Shown here in pieces: positions 17,479-25,897 of a DNA stretch of 64,000 nt. The notes beneath the pieces were generated by a model, which saw only the letters and a program-made list of their open reading frames with translations, did not search any database and had not been told where the DNA came from. Each line of letters opens with the position of its first letter. Position 1 is the first letter of the stretch. Origin of the DNA: Cytophagales bacterium. GTDB taxonomy: Bacteria; Bacteroidota; Bacteroidia; Cytophagales; Microscillaceae. The DNA lies in assembly GCA_004293905.1 (NCBI GenBank), contig RDZE01000020.1, positions 20,388 through 84,387 on the forward strand, written 5' to 3'. The position numbers and the translations under genes are program-made.

Positions 17479-18234
17479 TTACAAATGTTCTTTCAATTCG
17501 CGGAATATTTTATTAGAAAAAACAAATTCGTTGAGTTCTTTTACATCTGCTTTGCTGATTTCTTTGTTGTTTCCTTCCCATATTTTATGCCCTTGGTATA
17601 GGAATATAATTTTTTCGCCTATTTCCATTACGGAGTTCATATCGTGGCTAACGATAACTGTTGTGATGTCATACTCGTGTGTGATTTCGTGCACGAGTCC
17701 ATCTATTTTGATGGCGGTGAGGGGGTCTAAGCCTGAGTTAGGCTCATCTACAAATAGGTATTTGGAGTTGAGCACAATGGCACGTGCAATACCAACTCTT
17801 TTTTTCATACCACCACTGATTTCGGAGGGCATTCGTTTGGCGGCGTGGTCAAGCCCTACACGATGAAGGCAAAAAGCAACACGGTCTTGTTTTTCAGACT
17901 TGCTCATTTGGTTGTTGAGCATATCTAACGGAAAGAGTACATTTTCTTCTACGGTTTTAGAGTCGAAAAGTGCGCCTCCTTGAAAGAGCATGCCTATTTC
18001 GCGTCTTATATCGCGTTTTAGGTCTTTATCTCCTTGTGTAAATTCGCGTCCATCGTAATGTACTGTTCCTTCGTCGACATTGATAAGCCCTACAATACAT
18101 TTTAATAGTACGCTTTTACCTGTACCACTTGCGCCAATAATCATGTTGGTTTTGCCTCTGTCAAAGGTGGTGGTAATGCCTTTGAGCACTTCACGGTCGC
18201 CAAATTTTTTTCTTATATTGTTAATTTCTATCAT
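17479..18234 (-). CDS. MlaF-like ABC transporter ATP-binding protein
   Basis: 251 residues. Walker A GASGTGKSVLL (about 33), Q-loop GMLFQGGALFDSKTVEENV, signature ISGGMKKRVGIARAI, Walker B YLFVDEPNSGLDPLTA and H-loop IVSHDM are intact. FQGGALFDSxTV and EPxSGLDP are diagnostic of the MlaF/TTG2A group, the ATPase of the MCE-linked phospholipid transporter that keeps outer-membrane lipid asymmetry. The permease (MlaE) and MCE protein (MlaD) normally adjacent are not here; the preceding gene is gmd, 21 nt upstream. The permease must be elsewhere on the chromosome. Confidence 0.9.
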   Translation of the reverse strand: MIEINNIRKKFGDREVLKGITTTFDRGKTNMIIGASGTGKSVLLKCIVGLINVDEGTVHYDGREFTQGDKDLKRDIRREIGMLFQGGALFDSKTVEENVLFPLDMLNNQMSKSEKQDRVAFCLHRVGLDHAAKRMPSEISGGMKKRVGIARAIVLNSKYLFVDEPNSGLDPLTAIKIDGLVHEITHEYDITTVIVSHDMNSVMEIGEKIIFLYQGHKIWEGNNKEISKADVKELNEFVFSNKIFRELKEHL

Positions 18235-18255
18235 GATTTCTTGAGCTTTGTGGTT

Positions 18256-19374
18256 TTATTCATATTCGTTTTTGATGGTATGCCCTCCTTTTTGTAGGTA
18301 TTTTTCTTTGGAGAAATGCGCTATGTCGGCAGTCATCATATCTTTTACTAAATCATTGAGTGTGTGTTTGGGTTTCCAACCTAATTTTTGTTGGGCTTTG
18401 GTAGCATCTCCTAAAAGTAAATCTACTTCGGTAGGTCTGAAATATTGTGCATCTACGGCTACTACGGTTTGCCCTTTCTGAAGTTGGTACTGTGGATTGT
18501 TGCAGGCTTTGACTTTAGCGATCTCTTGTGTGCCTTCTCCCTCAAAAGAGAGCTCTATGCCCACTTCTTGAAAAGCCATTCGGACAAAATCGCGGACGCG
18601 TGTAGTAACACCTGTGGCGATGACATAATCTTCGGGCGTAGGCTGTTGAAGGATAAGATACATAGCCTCCACAAAATCGCGGGCGTGTCCCCAATCGCGT
18701 TGGGCATCAAGATTACCAAGATAAAGTTTGTCTTGTAGTCCTAAGGCTATTTTTGAAACCGCACGGGTTATTTTTCGGGTTACGAAGGTTTCGCCTCTGA
18801 GTGGGCTTTCGTGGTTGAATAAGATACCATTACAAGCAAACATGCCGTGTGCTTCGCGGTAATTGACCGTAATCCAATAGGCATATAATTTGGCTACGGC
18901 ATAGGGCGAACGAGGGTAAAAGGGTGTTTTTTCACTCTGCGGAACTTCTTGCACCAAGCCATAAAGTTCGGAAGTAGAGGCTTGGTATATCTTTGTTTTT
19001 TTTGTCAAACCTAATATTCTGATGGCTTCCAAGATGCGTAGTGTCCCTATACCATCAGCATTTGCGGTATATTCGGGGGTATCGAAACTTACTTTGACGT
19101 GCGACATGGCACCAAGATTATAAATTTCATCGGGCTGTACTTCTTGTATAATCCTGATGAGGTTAGTGGAGTCGGTGAGGTCGCCATAATGGAGTATAAA
19201 ATTGCGTTCTTCTTCGTGAGGGTCTTGGTATAGGTGGTCTATTCTTTGGGTGTTGATGAGAGAGCTTCGTCTTTTCATTCCATGAACGATATAGTTTTTG
19301 GAGAGTAAAAACTCTGCTAAATAGGCACCGTCTTGCCCTGTGATACCTGTGATGAGTGCTACTTTTTTCGACAT
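18256..19374 (-). CDS. gmd: GDP-mannose 4,6-dehydratase
   Basis: 372 residues from the ATG at 19374 ([10 protein letters not shown]). An extended short-chain dehydrogenase: NADP-binding [14 protein letters not shown] near the start, [10 protein letters not shown], the catalytic triad in STSELYG and [15 protein letters not shown] (Tyr-x3-Lys), and the C-terminal [23 protein letters not shown]. It converts GDP-D-mannose to GDP-4-keto-6-deoxymannose, the first step to GDP-fucose or GDP-rhamnose for surface glycans. The fucose synthase gene usually found next to it is absent here. A -7 match, TAATTTTG, lies 19 nt upstream. Confidence 0.96.
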   Translation of the reverse strand: MSKKVALITGITGQDGAYLAEFLLSKNYIVHGMKRRSSLINTQRIDHLYQDPHEEERNFILHYGDLTDSTNLIRIIQEVQPDEIYNLGAMSHVKVSFDTPEYTANADGIGTLRILEAIRILGLTKKTKIYQASTSELYGLVQEVPQSEKTPFYPRSPYAVAKLYAYWITVNYREAHGMFACNGILFNHESPLRGETFVTRKITRAVSKIALGLQDKLYLGNLDAQRDWGHARDFVEAMYLILQQPTPEDYVIATGVTTRVRDFVRMAFQEVGIELSFEGEGTQEIAKVKACNNPQYQLQKGQTVVAVDAQYFRPTEVDLLLGDATKAQQKLGWKPKHTLNDLVKDMMTADIAHFSKEKYLQKGGHTIKNEYE

Positions 19375-19393
19375 ATTGTATTTTTTCAAATGG

Positions 19394-19401
19394 CAAAATT
19401 A
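19394..19401 (-). promoter_or_regulatory. Candidate -7 box of gmd
   Basis: On the minus strand TAATTTTG (TAnnTTTG) lies 19 nt before the gmd ATG at 19374. No TTTG is seen at the usual distance upstream. Confidence 0.35.
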
Positions 19402-19421
19402 GGAAATTGTTTTGTACTTTT

Positions 19422-19429
19422 TACCTTTG
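19422..19429 (+). promoter_or_regulatory. Candidate -7 box of the PLP enzyme gene
   Basis: TACCTTTG fits TAnnTTTG and is 19 nt upstream of the ATG at 19449. With the opposing gmd box it makes a compact divergent promoter region of under 80 nt. Confidence 0.4.
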
Positions 19430-19448
19430 TAGGTAAACTAAAATTTTT

Positions 19449-20633
19449 ATGAACGATTCTTCATCTCTTCCTTTATCTTATATCATTAATCATTTGGGCG
19501 AAGAAAGGAGTGCTTACTTTCACTCGACTGTGCCTCCTATTTTCCAAACCTCTATGTTTGCTTTTCCGAGTGTAGAGGCTATGCGCTATGCTGTTCAGCA
19601 CGAGTCAGAAGTGCCTTTTTATACGCGAGGCAATAACCCTACTACTGATATTTTGCGAAAAAAAATTGCGGCATTAGAGGGCGCAGAAGATTGTTTATTG
19701 TTTGCGAGCGGTTCGGCAGCGGTTGCGGCGGCGGTAATGCCTCATTTGAAAGCAGGCGACCATGTGGTGTGTGTGCAAAAACCTTATTCTTGGACTAACA
19801 AATTATTAACTTTATTGTTGGCACGCTTCGATATTCGTGTTACGATGGTAGAGGGGAGTGAAGCCGATAATTTTGAGAGAGCTATTGAGCCTACTACACG
19901 CCTTATCTATTTGGAAAGCCCTAACTCTTGGACTTTTGAACTGCAAGACATTGCGGCGGTGGCTCAGATAGCCAAAAAACATGGGCTTGTGAGTGTGATT
20001 GACAATAGTTATGCTACGCCTTTGTATCAAAAACCTATAGAGTTGGGCATAGATATTACTTTGCATTCGGCTACTAAATACCTCAATGGGCATAGTGATA
20101 CTGTGGCGGGGGCTATTTGTGGTACTAAAGCGATGATGCAGAAAATTTTTAATTCTGAATACATGACTTTGGGCGGGGTAATTTCGCCTTTTAATAGTTG
20201 GCTTTTAATGCGTGGCTTACGTACTTTGCCTATTCGCTTAGAAAGAGCAGGAAAAACGACCATGCAGGTAGTTCAATTTTTGGCAACACACCCCAAAATA
20301 GAAAAGATTTTTTATCCTTTCCACGAATCTCACCCACAATACGAATTGGCACAACGACAAATGTCTGCGCCTGCGGGTATGTTTACGATTGCGCTGAAAG
20401 CCAATGATATTGCTTCGGTAGAGCGTTTTTGTAATGCGTTGCAATATTTTTTATTGGCAGTTTCTTGGGGTAGTTATGAATCGTTGGCTTTTCCTGCTTG
20501 TGTGCTGTATACTTCGGAAAATTATCAAGGTGCTGCCCAAACTTTGCACTGGAGTTGGATACGATTGTACATAGGTTTGGAAGATGCCGATTTGCTCATT
20601 GCCGATTTAGACCAAGCCTTAGGATTGCTTTAA
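19449..20633 (+). CDS. PLP-dependent trans-sulfuration enzyme (Cys/Met metabolism family)
   Basis: 394 residues with the gamma-family fold. SGSAAVAAA (88-96) forms the phosphate cup, Asp185 in VIDNSYATP holds the pyridine nitrogen, and Lys210 in LHSATKYLNGHSD is the Schiff-base lysine. YTRGNNPT near residue 58 is the incoming-substrate tyrosine region. The family covers cystathionine gamma-synthase, cystathionine lyases and methionine gamma-lyase; these motifs do not separate them. It stands alone between gmd and a deacetylase, and its last 15 nt overlap the convergent deacetylase gene. Confidence 0.9.
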   Translation: MNDSSSLPLSYIINHLGEERSAYFHSTVPPIFQTSMFAFPSVEAMRYAVQHESEVPFYTRGNNPTTDILRKKIAALEGAEDCLLFASGSAAVAAAVMPHLKAGDHVVCVQKPYSWTNKLLTLLLARFDIRVTMVEGSEADNFERAIEPTTRLIYLESPNSWTFELQDIAAVAQIAKKHGLVSVIDNSYATPLYQKPIELGIDITLHSATKYLNGHSDTVAGAICGTKAMMQKIFNSEYMTLGGVISPFNSWLLMRGLRTLPIRLERAGKTTMQVVQFLATHPKIEKIFYPFHESHPQYELAQRQMSAPAGMFTIALKANDIASVERFCNALQYFLLAVSWGSYESLAFPACVLYTSENYQGAAQTLHWSWIRLYIGLEDADLLIADLDQALGLL

Positions 20634-21413
20634 TGGAAGTTGCTCAATGAAGGTTTGGAATGTGCTAAATTCTCCATGTTTTTTCAGAAAAACAATGTAT
20701 TTTGAGAGTCTTTCTATGAGTTGGTTATTTTCGGAAAAACGCCTCACGTAGCTTGGCAAACCATAATTGCGAATGTCTACGAACTCCCAAGGGTGGTAGT
20801 AAAGATTGAGATAGCCATCATAATAAAGTGTTTGTTTTGATGCCCATTGGATAAACCAGAGGGGGAAATTTTTGAATGCCAGCCAAAACAAAGGAAAACG
20901 AACTAAGGGCACTACAGAAGCAGGAATTTGTAAAATGCCTTCGGAGAGATAGTACCTTCTTTTCTTAAAAAAATTATTGTATCGCCCTGGTAAATAGGTA
21001 GGGTGCAAAGATGAATTGTAGGCATAGCCTGCATCGGCTACGGCTTTCTCTGAAAGTTTTGCCATGCGTGCCATTCTGTATCCTTTGATAGGAATTTGTA
21101 GGAGTTCTTCTAAGGCTACTCTTGAACTAAGCAGGTCTTTTTCTTCGAAAGTGGTGTGATAATAACCGTGTGAGGCTACTTCGTGCCCTTCTTGAAGCAT
21201 GCGCTGCATAAGGGCAGGTTGGTGCAATGCAAAATTGGCAGTAGTAAAAAAAGTGGCTTTTACCTGATGCTCTTTCAATAAATCGAGTAGGGCGGTAGTG
21301 CCTTCGGCTGAGAGTCTGAATTGGTCGGCTTCTGAAATAGGGAATTGATAATCTAAGGGGGTATCAAACTCCTCAACATCAAAGCTGAGGAGTATTTTAT
21401 TTTTTTTGTTCAT
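20619..21413 (-). CDS. Polysaccharide deacetylase family protein
   Basis: 264 residues from the ATG at 21413; the longer frame would overlap the preceding gene. It is a NodB-type carbohydrate esterase 4 domain: ILLSFDVEEFD carries the catalytic base and metal Asp, EVASHGYYH the metal-binding His pair, GYRMARMAKL the Arg motif, and LYYHPWEF the late catalytic His. SFDVEEFD resembles the deacetylases linked to exopolysaccharide or lipid glycans rather than chitin. It has no signal peptide, so the substrate may be cytoplasmic, such as a lipid-linked sugar. It follows the Grx-CAP fusion gene by 10 nt, so they probably share a transcript. Confidence 0.88.
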   Translation of the reverse strand: MNKKNKILLSFDVEEFDTPLDYQFPISEADQFRLSAEGTTALLDLLKEHQVKATFFTTANFALHQPALMQRMLQEGHEVASHGYYHTTFEEKDLLSSRVALEELLQIPIKGYRMARMAKLSEKAVADAGYAYNSSLHPTYLPGRYNNFFKKRRYYLSEGILQIPASVVPLVRFPLFWLAFKNFPLWFIQWASKQTLYYDGYLNLYYHPWEFVDIRNYGLPSYVRRFSENNQLIERLSKYIVFLKKHGEFSTFQTFIEQLPLKQS

Positions 21414-21423
21414 ATTTAGGGTT

Positions 21424-22449
21424 TTAGTCTGCAAAATCTTGAACACAATTGTAGCCATATTGAGCGTGTGGTCTGATGGCTACACCTACTTTGGAATAAT
21501 CTGCGCTAAGAATGGTTTTTCTATGTCCTAAACTGGGGGTATCATCATCGTGCAATAATTGACCTACAATGCCTAAGCCTGTATTGAAACCATAAGAACA
21601 GTTTTCAGCCATCGCACCTCTTTGCCCTGCAAATCTCATTACGCGCTCAAAAGGGTCTGTACCGTCAGATGATTCGTGCCCTATGCCTCCTGTTTTGCCC
21701 ATATCATCGGCGTGAAAAACGGCGGCTTTGGTGAGTTGCTCATCGGGGTACAACATAGGTAAGCCTTTTACGGCGTATAGGTCTTTTTTGAGTGATTTCA
21801 TGTAGCTGTTTGTATTCTCATCTATAGAGGTATACATTTCATTATTTATTCTAATATACTCTTTGATGTAATAGTCATAGAATCTTTTTCCGTCTAAGCG
21901 TGCCAAATTCATCATCAGTATTGTTTTCTTTTCCTCTTCAGTTAGGTAATTGGTATTTTTAGCGGTATTGGCTTGTGCTATTTCTTCAGCAGTAAATCCT
22001 CCTGCTGCTGCATTTGTATTATTATTATTTGTATTGGTGTTGTTTGTGTTGGTGTTATTTGTATTGTTGCCTGTGTTTGTATTGGTATTGGTTGTGGTGG
22101 TAGTGGTTGTGGTGCTTCCACCTTTAGCTTTAGCGGCATACTCCGATTTTAGAAAACTATCGGCGCAATTATAACCCGAAAAACTTGCTGCGGAGCCACC
22201 TCCACCTATTTTTTGTTCAAAATAAATAGAGGGTACTGTTGTGCCACCTACATTTTTCTGCATTTCTGTTTTGTTAGTAGCAACATCAATGCTCTTAACC
22301 TCATAGGGTATGCCCGATGTTTTCATTTTATTTTCATTGGCAGTGCATGTAGGGCAATTGCTACTTATGTAAAGAATTACTTTGGTTTGTGCTTGAACTG
22401 CATAGCTCAATCCTACTAACCAAATGAGAAGTAAAGGGAATTTTTTCAT
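21424..22449 (-). CDS. Exported fusion of a glutaredoxin-like CxxC domain and a CAP domain
   Basis: 341 residues. Signal peptide 1-20. Residues 22-108 are a glutaredoxin/thioredoxin-like fold with active-site CPTC (32-35) and the cis-proline TVP (71-73). Residues 111-149 are an almost pure Thr/Asn linker. Residues about 170-341 are a CAP/SCP (PR-1-like) domain with the conserved cleft residues in VFHADDMG, GIGHESSDG, MAENCSYG and SLGHRKTIL. CAP domains are secreted and bind lipids or metals, or act as proteases in some cases. Fusion to an exported dithiol domain suggests a redox or disulfide-related envelope role, which is inferred. It heads a two-gene unit with the deacetylase. Confidence 0.88.
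   Translation of the reverse strand: MKKFPLLLIWLVGLSYAVQAQTKVILYISSNCPTCTANENKMKTSGIPYEVKSIDVATNKTEMQKNVGGTTVPSIYFEQKIGGGGSAASFSGYNCADSFLKSEYAAKAKGGSTTTTTTTTNTNTNTGNNTNNTNTNNTNTNNNNTNAAAGGFTAEEIAQANTAKNTNYLTEEEKKTILMMNLARLDGKRFYDYYIKEYIRINNEMYTSIDENTNSYMKSLKKDLYAVKGLPMLYPDEQLTKAAVFHADDMGKTGGIGHESSDGTDPFERVMRFAGQRGAMAENCSYGFNTGLGIVGQLLHDDDTPSLGHRKTILSADYSKVGVAIRPHAQYGYNCVQDFAD
22012..22116 (-). repeat. Low-complexity Thr/Asn codon tract
   Basis: About 35 codons that are nearly all ACN or AAY encode the flexible linker between the two domains of the fusion protein. Such tracts are prone to slippage and length variation. Confidence 0.8.
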
Positions 22450-22475
22450 AGTTTTATATTTTGTTTTTTAAGGTA

Positions 22476-22483
22476 CAAAGATA
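22476..22483 (-). promoter_or_regulatory. Candidate -7 box for the Grx-CAP/deacetylase unit
   Basis: On the minus strand TATCTTTG fits TAnnTTTG and lies 26 nt upstream of the ATG at 22449, the same spacing as the best promoter in the window. No upstream TTTG at the usual distance. Confidence 0.4.
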
Positions 22484-22613
22484 CGTAAAAATGAATTTTA
22501 TATCTCTCGATTGCGTAGTTTTTAGAAAAAGTTAGTAATTTTATAAAAAAATGCTGCTATTCAGCGTTTTTAAAGTTAAGTTCTCATGAGTAAATATTAA
22601 TTATATACTGTTT

Positions 22614-23528
22614 ATGTTGAAAAGATTTACACAACCTATTTTTTACTTTGTATTGTGTTGCTTCCTTTGGGGTGGTCATTCATTGATTGCATTAGGGCAA
22701 TACAAAGTAAAACAAAAACCGCATGACAAAAGCAAAGTACGCCAAAAGACTGCTTTCGAGCGTTCGCAATGGTGGTTAGGCATTAAAATCGGGGGTAATT
22801 ACACTCAAGCCAACCCCACTACTCGTTATAGTTTGTATGCCAATACTGCTACACAAGCAACTGCTGATGCCTACGACAAGAAATACCAAAGTTTCAAACG
22901 TGCAGCAATGCAGTTTGGTGTAATTACAAGTTATACATTTTGGAAAGGTTTATCAGTAAGCGTGCAACCTACCTTTAAGCGTAGCCGCTATATTTATGAA
23001 ACTAATTTTGTTTGGCAAGCTACTACAGGCAGCGACCGCCTTGAGATGAATCAAAACCACGTACAAACTTGCGACTATTTAGAGTTTCCCGTATTGTTGA
23101 GATATGATTTTTTCCGCGAAAACGCGCTCAAACCTTTTTTACAAGCAGGTATTAGCTATGCATTTTTACTCAATGCTTTCAAAGATGTGCAGATTTCGGG
23201 CACTGACTTTGCGGCAGGTAACACCGCTTTTAGTAATGCTTCTGTCAATACAAATACTTTTACACTCTATAACCCAAGTAATTTTGGCGTTGCCGTAGGT
23301 GGAGGAATCTGTTATGATTATGGAAATGCTCGTTTTGTATTGGAATGTATCTACAAAATCGGTCTGAACAATATTACTAATGGGGCAATGCGCTATACAA
23401 ACAATGAAATGAATGGCATCGCTGATACCTTTGACGACATTAAAACCAATAACTTGGAAATTTCATTCGGTTTACAATTTCCACTCAAATATTTAGTTAC
23501 AAAATTATACAAAGGGGTTAATCCTTAA
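22614..23528 (+). CDS. Outer-membrane beta-barrel protein (PorT-like fold)
   Basis: 304 residues. Signal peptide 1-28, a basic linker, then alternating amphipathic strands from about residue 52 (WWLGIKIGGNYTQA, GLSVSVQPTFKRSRYIYE, YLEFPVLLRYDFF, PFLQAGISYAFLLN, NFGVAVGGGICYDY, FVLECIYKIGLNNIT, LEISFGLQFPLKYL). This is the outer-membrane barrel pattern common in Bacteroidota, resembling the PorT/OMP_b-brl group. The WLGIKIGGN start and YLEFPVLLRY are typical of that group. No specific function can be given. It is followed 16 nt later by a lipoprotein gene, so the two products may work together at the outer membrane. Confidence 0.85.
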   Translation: MLKRFTQPIFYFVLCCFLWGGHSLIALGQYKVKQKPHDKSKVRQKTAFERSQWWLGIKIGGNYTQANPTTRYSLYANTATQATADAYDKKYQSFKRAAMQFGVITSYTFWKGLSVSVQPTFKRSRYIYETNFVWQATTGSDRLEMNQNHVQTCDYLEFPVLLRYDFFRENALKPFLQAGISYAFLLNAFKDVQISGTDFAAGNTAFSNASVNTNTFTLYNPSNFGVAVGGGICYDYGNARFVLECIYKIGLNNITNGAMRYTNNEMNGIADTFDDIKTNNLEISFGLQFPLKYLVTKLYKGVNP

Positions 23529-23544
23529 AAACAGACAACAAAAT

Positions 23545-24732
23545 ATGAAATCCAGAATACTATTATTGTTTCTCTTTTTGTGGGTAGGTATGGCTGCTTG
23601 CAAAAAAAACACAGACATAGCACCCGGCGAAAACTTTACGAGAATTTATGACAATGGCGAGTTTGGCGGCTCCTTTTATCCCATAGATATTATACCTGTA
23701 GCCAATGATGGTGGCTATGTTATATTAGGAGAAAGACGCTTAGATGATTCTAATTTTTTTGGTGTGTATATTCTTAAAGTAGACAAGGCAGGCAATTTCG
23801 AATGGGAATTTAAAGCTCCCTCTACTTATGTAAATCCACTGCCCGGTATATTTGTGGTGAATAATGAAGCGCATTTTTTCTGTATGGATAGGGTAAGTCT
23901 ACAAACCGTAGTAATGAAAGTAGGCGACAAAAATGCAAGCGTAGTGAGTACTATTGGGCGCGTGTATCCTTTGGCAGTATCGCGAACAACCGATCAAGGT
24001 TTTTTACTACAAAGCTATGATAGAACTACTCTTAATACTGTGCTTACCAAACTAAGCAGTAGTTTTGCCATTACTTGGTCTACTAACCATGCTGTATTGG
24101 AAGATGCAGAAGAACTTTTAGTCAATCACCTAACACGTATTGGCACACGACTTCCTTTCCTTACAGGCGAAAATGGTAGCGGTGGCTACTTTTTCAATGG
24201 TTTTTATAACTACACTATCTCAATGGTAATGACCAATGCCTCAGGTACTTACACGGGGGTATTGAATGGCTTTCGGTACAATGGTTCAGTAAGTTCGGCA
24301 GTCAATTTGGGAAGTAACCGATACGCCATATCGCGTTTTTATTTCAATGACAATTTCTTTGTTCCACAAGCAACTATTAGTAGCTCGGCAGTAGCCTCTG
24401 CCAACGACCTAAAAGGGCAATATATGACGGAGTTGAACCCTTCGGCAAGGGTGATGAGTAAAAGGCTCAATGTAGGTGGAAAAGATGTTATAATCTATGC
24501 CACAGATACCAAAAGCAACCAAATTGTGATTTATGCTTATGAATCGCAAACGGGTACTCTTTTGGGTACAAAGTTTTTGGGCTATTCCAACCCTTATGAA
24601 GTAGCCAATTTTGCTATTACTGAAGATGGTGGATTGGCAGTAGTAGGAACAAATTATATCAATGGGCGTTTTCCGAGAATTTGCCTTTTCAAACTTGCTA
24701 AAAGTGAGTTGAATAAATTGGTCGGTAGCTAA
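23545..24732 (+). CDS. Lipoprotein with beta-propeller-like repeats
   Basis: 395 residues. Signal peptide with lipobox GMAAC and lipidated Cys19. The mature part has repeated strand-rich units with DGGYVILGERR near residue 52, TTDQGFLLQSYDRTT near 150 and TEDGGLAVVGTNYINGRFPRICLFKL near 370, a pattern seen in T9SS-linked or SusD-like-neighbour beta-propeller lipoproteins (D/E-GG-x-hydrophobic). No enzyme motif is seen. It lies 16 nt after the barrel protein gene and probably forms a unit with it. Surface exposure is plausible but not shown. Confidence 0.8.
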   Translation: MKSRILLLFLFLWVGMAACKKNTDIAPGENFTRIYDNGEFGGSFYPIDIIPVANDGGYVILGERRLDDSNFFGVYILKVDKAGNFEWEFKAPSTYVNPLPGIFVVNNEAHFFCMDRVSLQTVVMKVGDKNASVVSTIGRVYPLAVSRTTDQGFLLQSYDRTTLNTVLTKLSSSFAITWSTNHAVLEDAEELLVNHLTRIGTRLPFLTGENGSGGYFFNGFYNYTISMVMTNASGTYTGVLNGFRYNGSVSSAVNLGSNRYAISRFYFNDNFFVPQATISSSAVASANDLKGQYMTELNPSARVMSKRLNVGGKDVIIYATDTKSNQIVIYAYESQTGTLLGTKFLGYSNPYEVANFAITEDGGLAVVGTNYINGRFPRICLFKLAKSELNKLVGS

Positions 24733-25087
24733 AAATAAGTTGATATTTTTTATACCAAAACTTAATTTTTCTTTTAAGAAGAGAGCAAAAGGTAATATGC
24801 TAAGTACAAATACAAGGCATCTTTTTCTCTTCTTCTTTTACACAATAGCCCTAATACTCACCCACTTACATGCTGTGGTAGTACTTCAATTTTAGTACAA
24901 TTTCGTATTTACGCGCTTCCCCTAAAAAAATTAATAATAGCATCAAAATAAATTTTTATACCTACTTTTGACTATCTTTGTATTATCATAATTAAGGCAA
25001 GTAATTTTGTTGAAATTTTGCACATAAAATAAAAAGTCCCTCTTTGTCTTTTTTACAATCTATTATATATTTGTTATCAATTAATAA
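24733..25087. other. 355-nt intergenic region with promoter motifs
   Basis: Very AT-rich. It holds three matches to TAnnTTTG: TACTTTTG (24963-24970), TATCTTTG (24973-24980) and TAATTTTG (25002-25009). An upstream-strand frame at 24797-24895 would encode a 32-residue hydrophobic peptide, but coding signals are too weak to call it a gene. No RNA structure was recognised. Confidence 0.6.
24977..25009 (+). promoter_or_regulatory. Candidate promoter of the DUF547/TIGR02757 pair
   Basis: TTTG (24977-24980), 21 nt, then TAATTTTG (25002-25009) fits the Bacteroidota consensus TTTG-N19-21-TAnnTTTG. It lies 78 nt upstream of the ATG at 25088. Two further -7-like boxes just upstream could give alternative starts. 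Confidence 0.5.
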
Positions 25088-25882
25088 ATGAAACGAGTAT
25101 TCCCTTCTGCATTCTTTCTCTTTTTTACAACTTATCATATATTAGTTATTACTACCTTTTTTTTTACCTCTAATAATGTTAATGCTCAGGTACTCAATCC
25201 ACAACAATTAGCAACAGCACTGCTAAAAGCTACTAAAAATGGTGAAAACTACACACAATTACTCACCGAAGTAGCCCAATGTCCCAAAGAAACACTACTA
25301 ACCAATCTCTCAACTGAAAATCAAAGAAAGGCTTTTTGGCTCAATATTTACAATGCAATCACACAAATAGCCCTGCTCGAAAACCCTACCTCTTACCAAA
25401 AAAAAGCAAAATTTTTCAAAAAAAAATACCTCATAGCCCAAACTCGGCTCAGTTTAGATAACATAGAGCACGATATACTTCGACATTCAAAAATAAAACT
25501 TAGTTTAGGCTACCTCAATAAACCTTTTGTAAGGAGAAAAATAAAACAATTTCGTCTTGCAGAAGTAGACTTCCGAATCCATTTCGCGCTCAACTGTGGC
25601 GCGGAAAGTTGCCCACCAATCGCTTTTTACACACCCGAAAATATTGAAAATCAGCTTGATAAAGCCACACAAAACTATCTGAACCAACAATGCCAATACG
25701 ATAAAGAAAAACAGATTATCTATCTCCCTAAACTTATGCAATGGTTCAAGGCAGATTTTGGAGGTAAAAAAGGCATCTATCATATTTTGCGCAATGAAGC
25801 CCTCATACCCTTACTATCACAACCCGAAATCAAATATTTACCCTATAATTGGACATTAGCACCATTATTATTTGAGGAATGA
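25088..25882 (+). CDS. DUF547 domain protein, exported
   Basis: 264 residues with an N-terminal hydrophobic signal peptide (about 1-34, ending VNAQ). The DUF547 domain spans about 80-240. Its marks are AFWLNIYNAIT near residue 94, and the signature FALNCGAESCPPI near 165, with the cysteine pair and the basic-acidic VDFRIHFAL before it. The molecular role of DUF547 is not established; it is widespread in Bacteroidota and in plants. The next gene (TIGR02757 family) starts 15 nt after its stop, so both are likely co-transcribed. Confidence 0.9.
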   Translation: MKRVFPSAFFLFFTTYHILVITTFFFTSNNVNAQVLNPQQLATALLKATKNGENYTQLLTEVAQCPKETLLTNLSTENQRKAFWLNIYNAITQIALLENPTSYQKKAKFFKKKYLIAQTRLSLDNIEHDILRHSKIKLSLGYLNKPFVRRKIKQFRLAEVDFRIHFALNCGAESCPPIAFYTPENIENQLDKATQNYLNQQCQYDKEKQIIYLPKLMQWFKADFGGKKGIYHILRNEALIPLLSQPEIKYLPYNWTLAPLLFEE

Positions 25883-25897
25883 AAAAGTATTTATATT

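Noticed and set aside
22012..22116. Possible microsatellite or CRISPR-like repeat
   Set aside because: The repeats are short codon-level Thr/Asn units within a reading frame, without unique spacers or repeat length typical of CRISPR.
24797..24895. Small hydrophobic frame of 32 codons
   Set aside because: Too short and AT-biased to be called a gene without conservation or translation data; noted only as a possibility.
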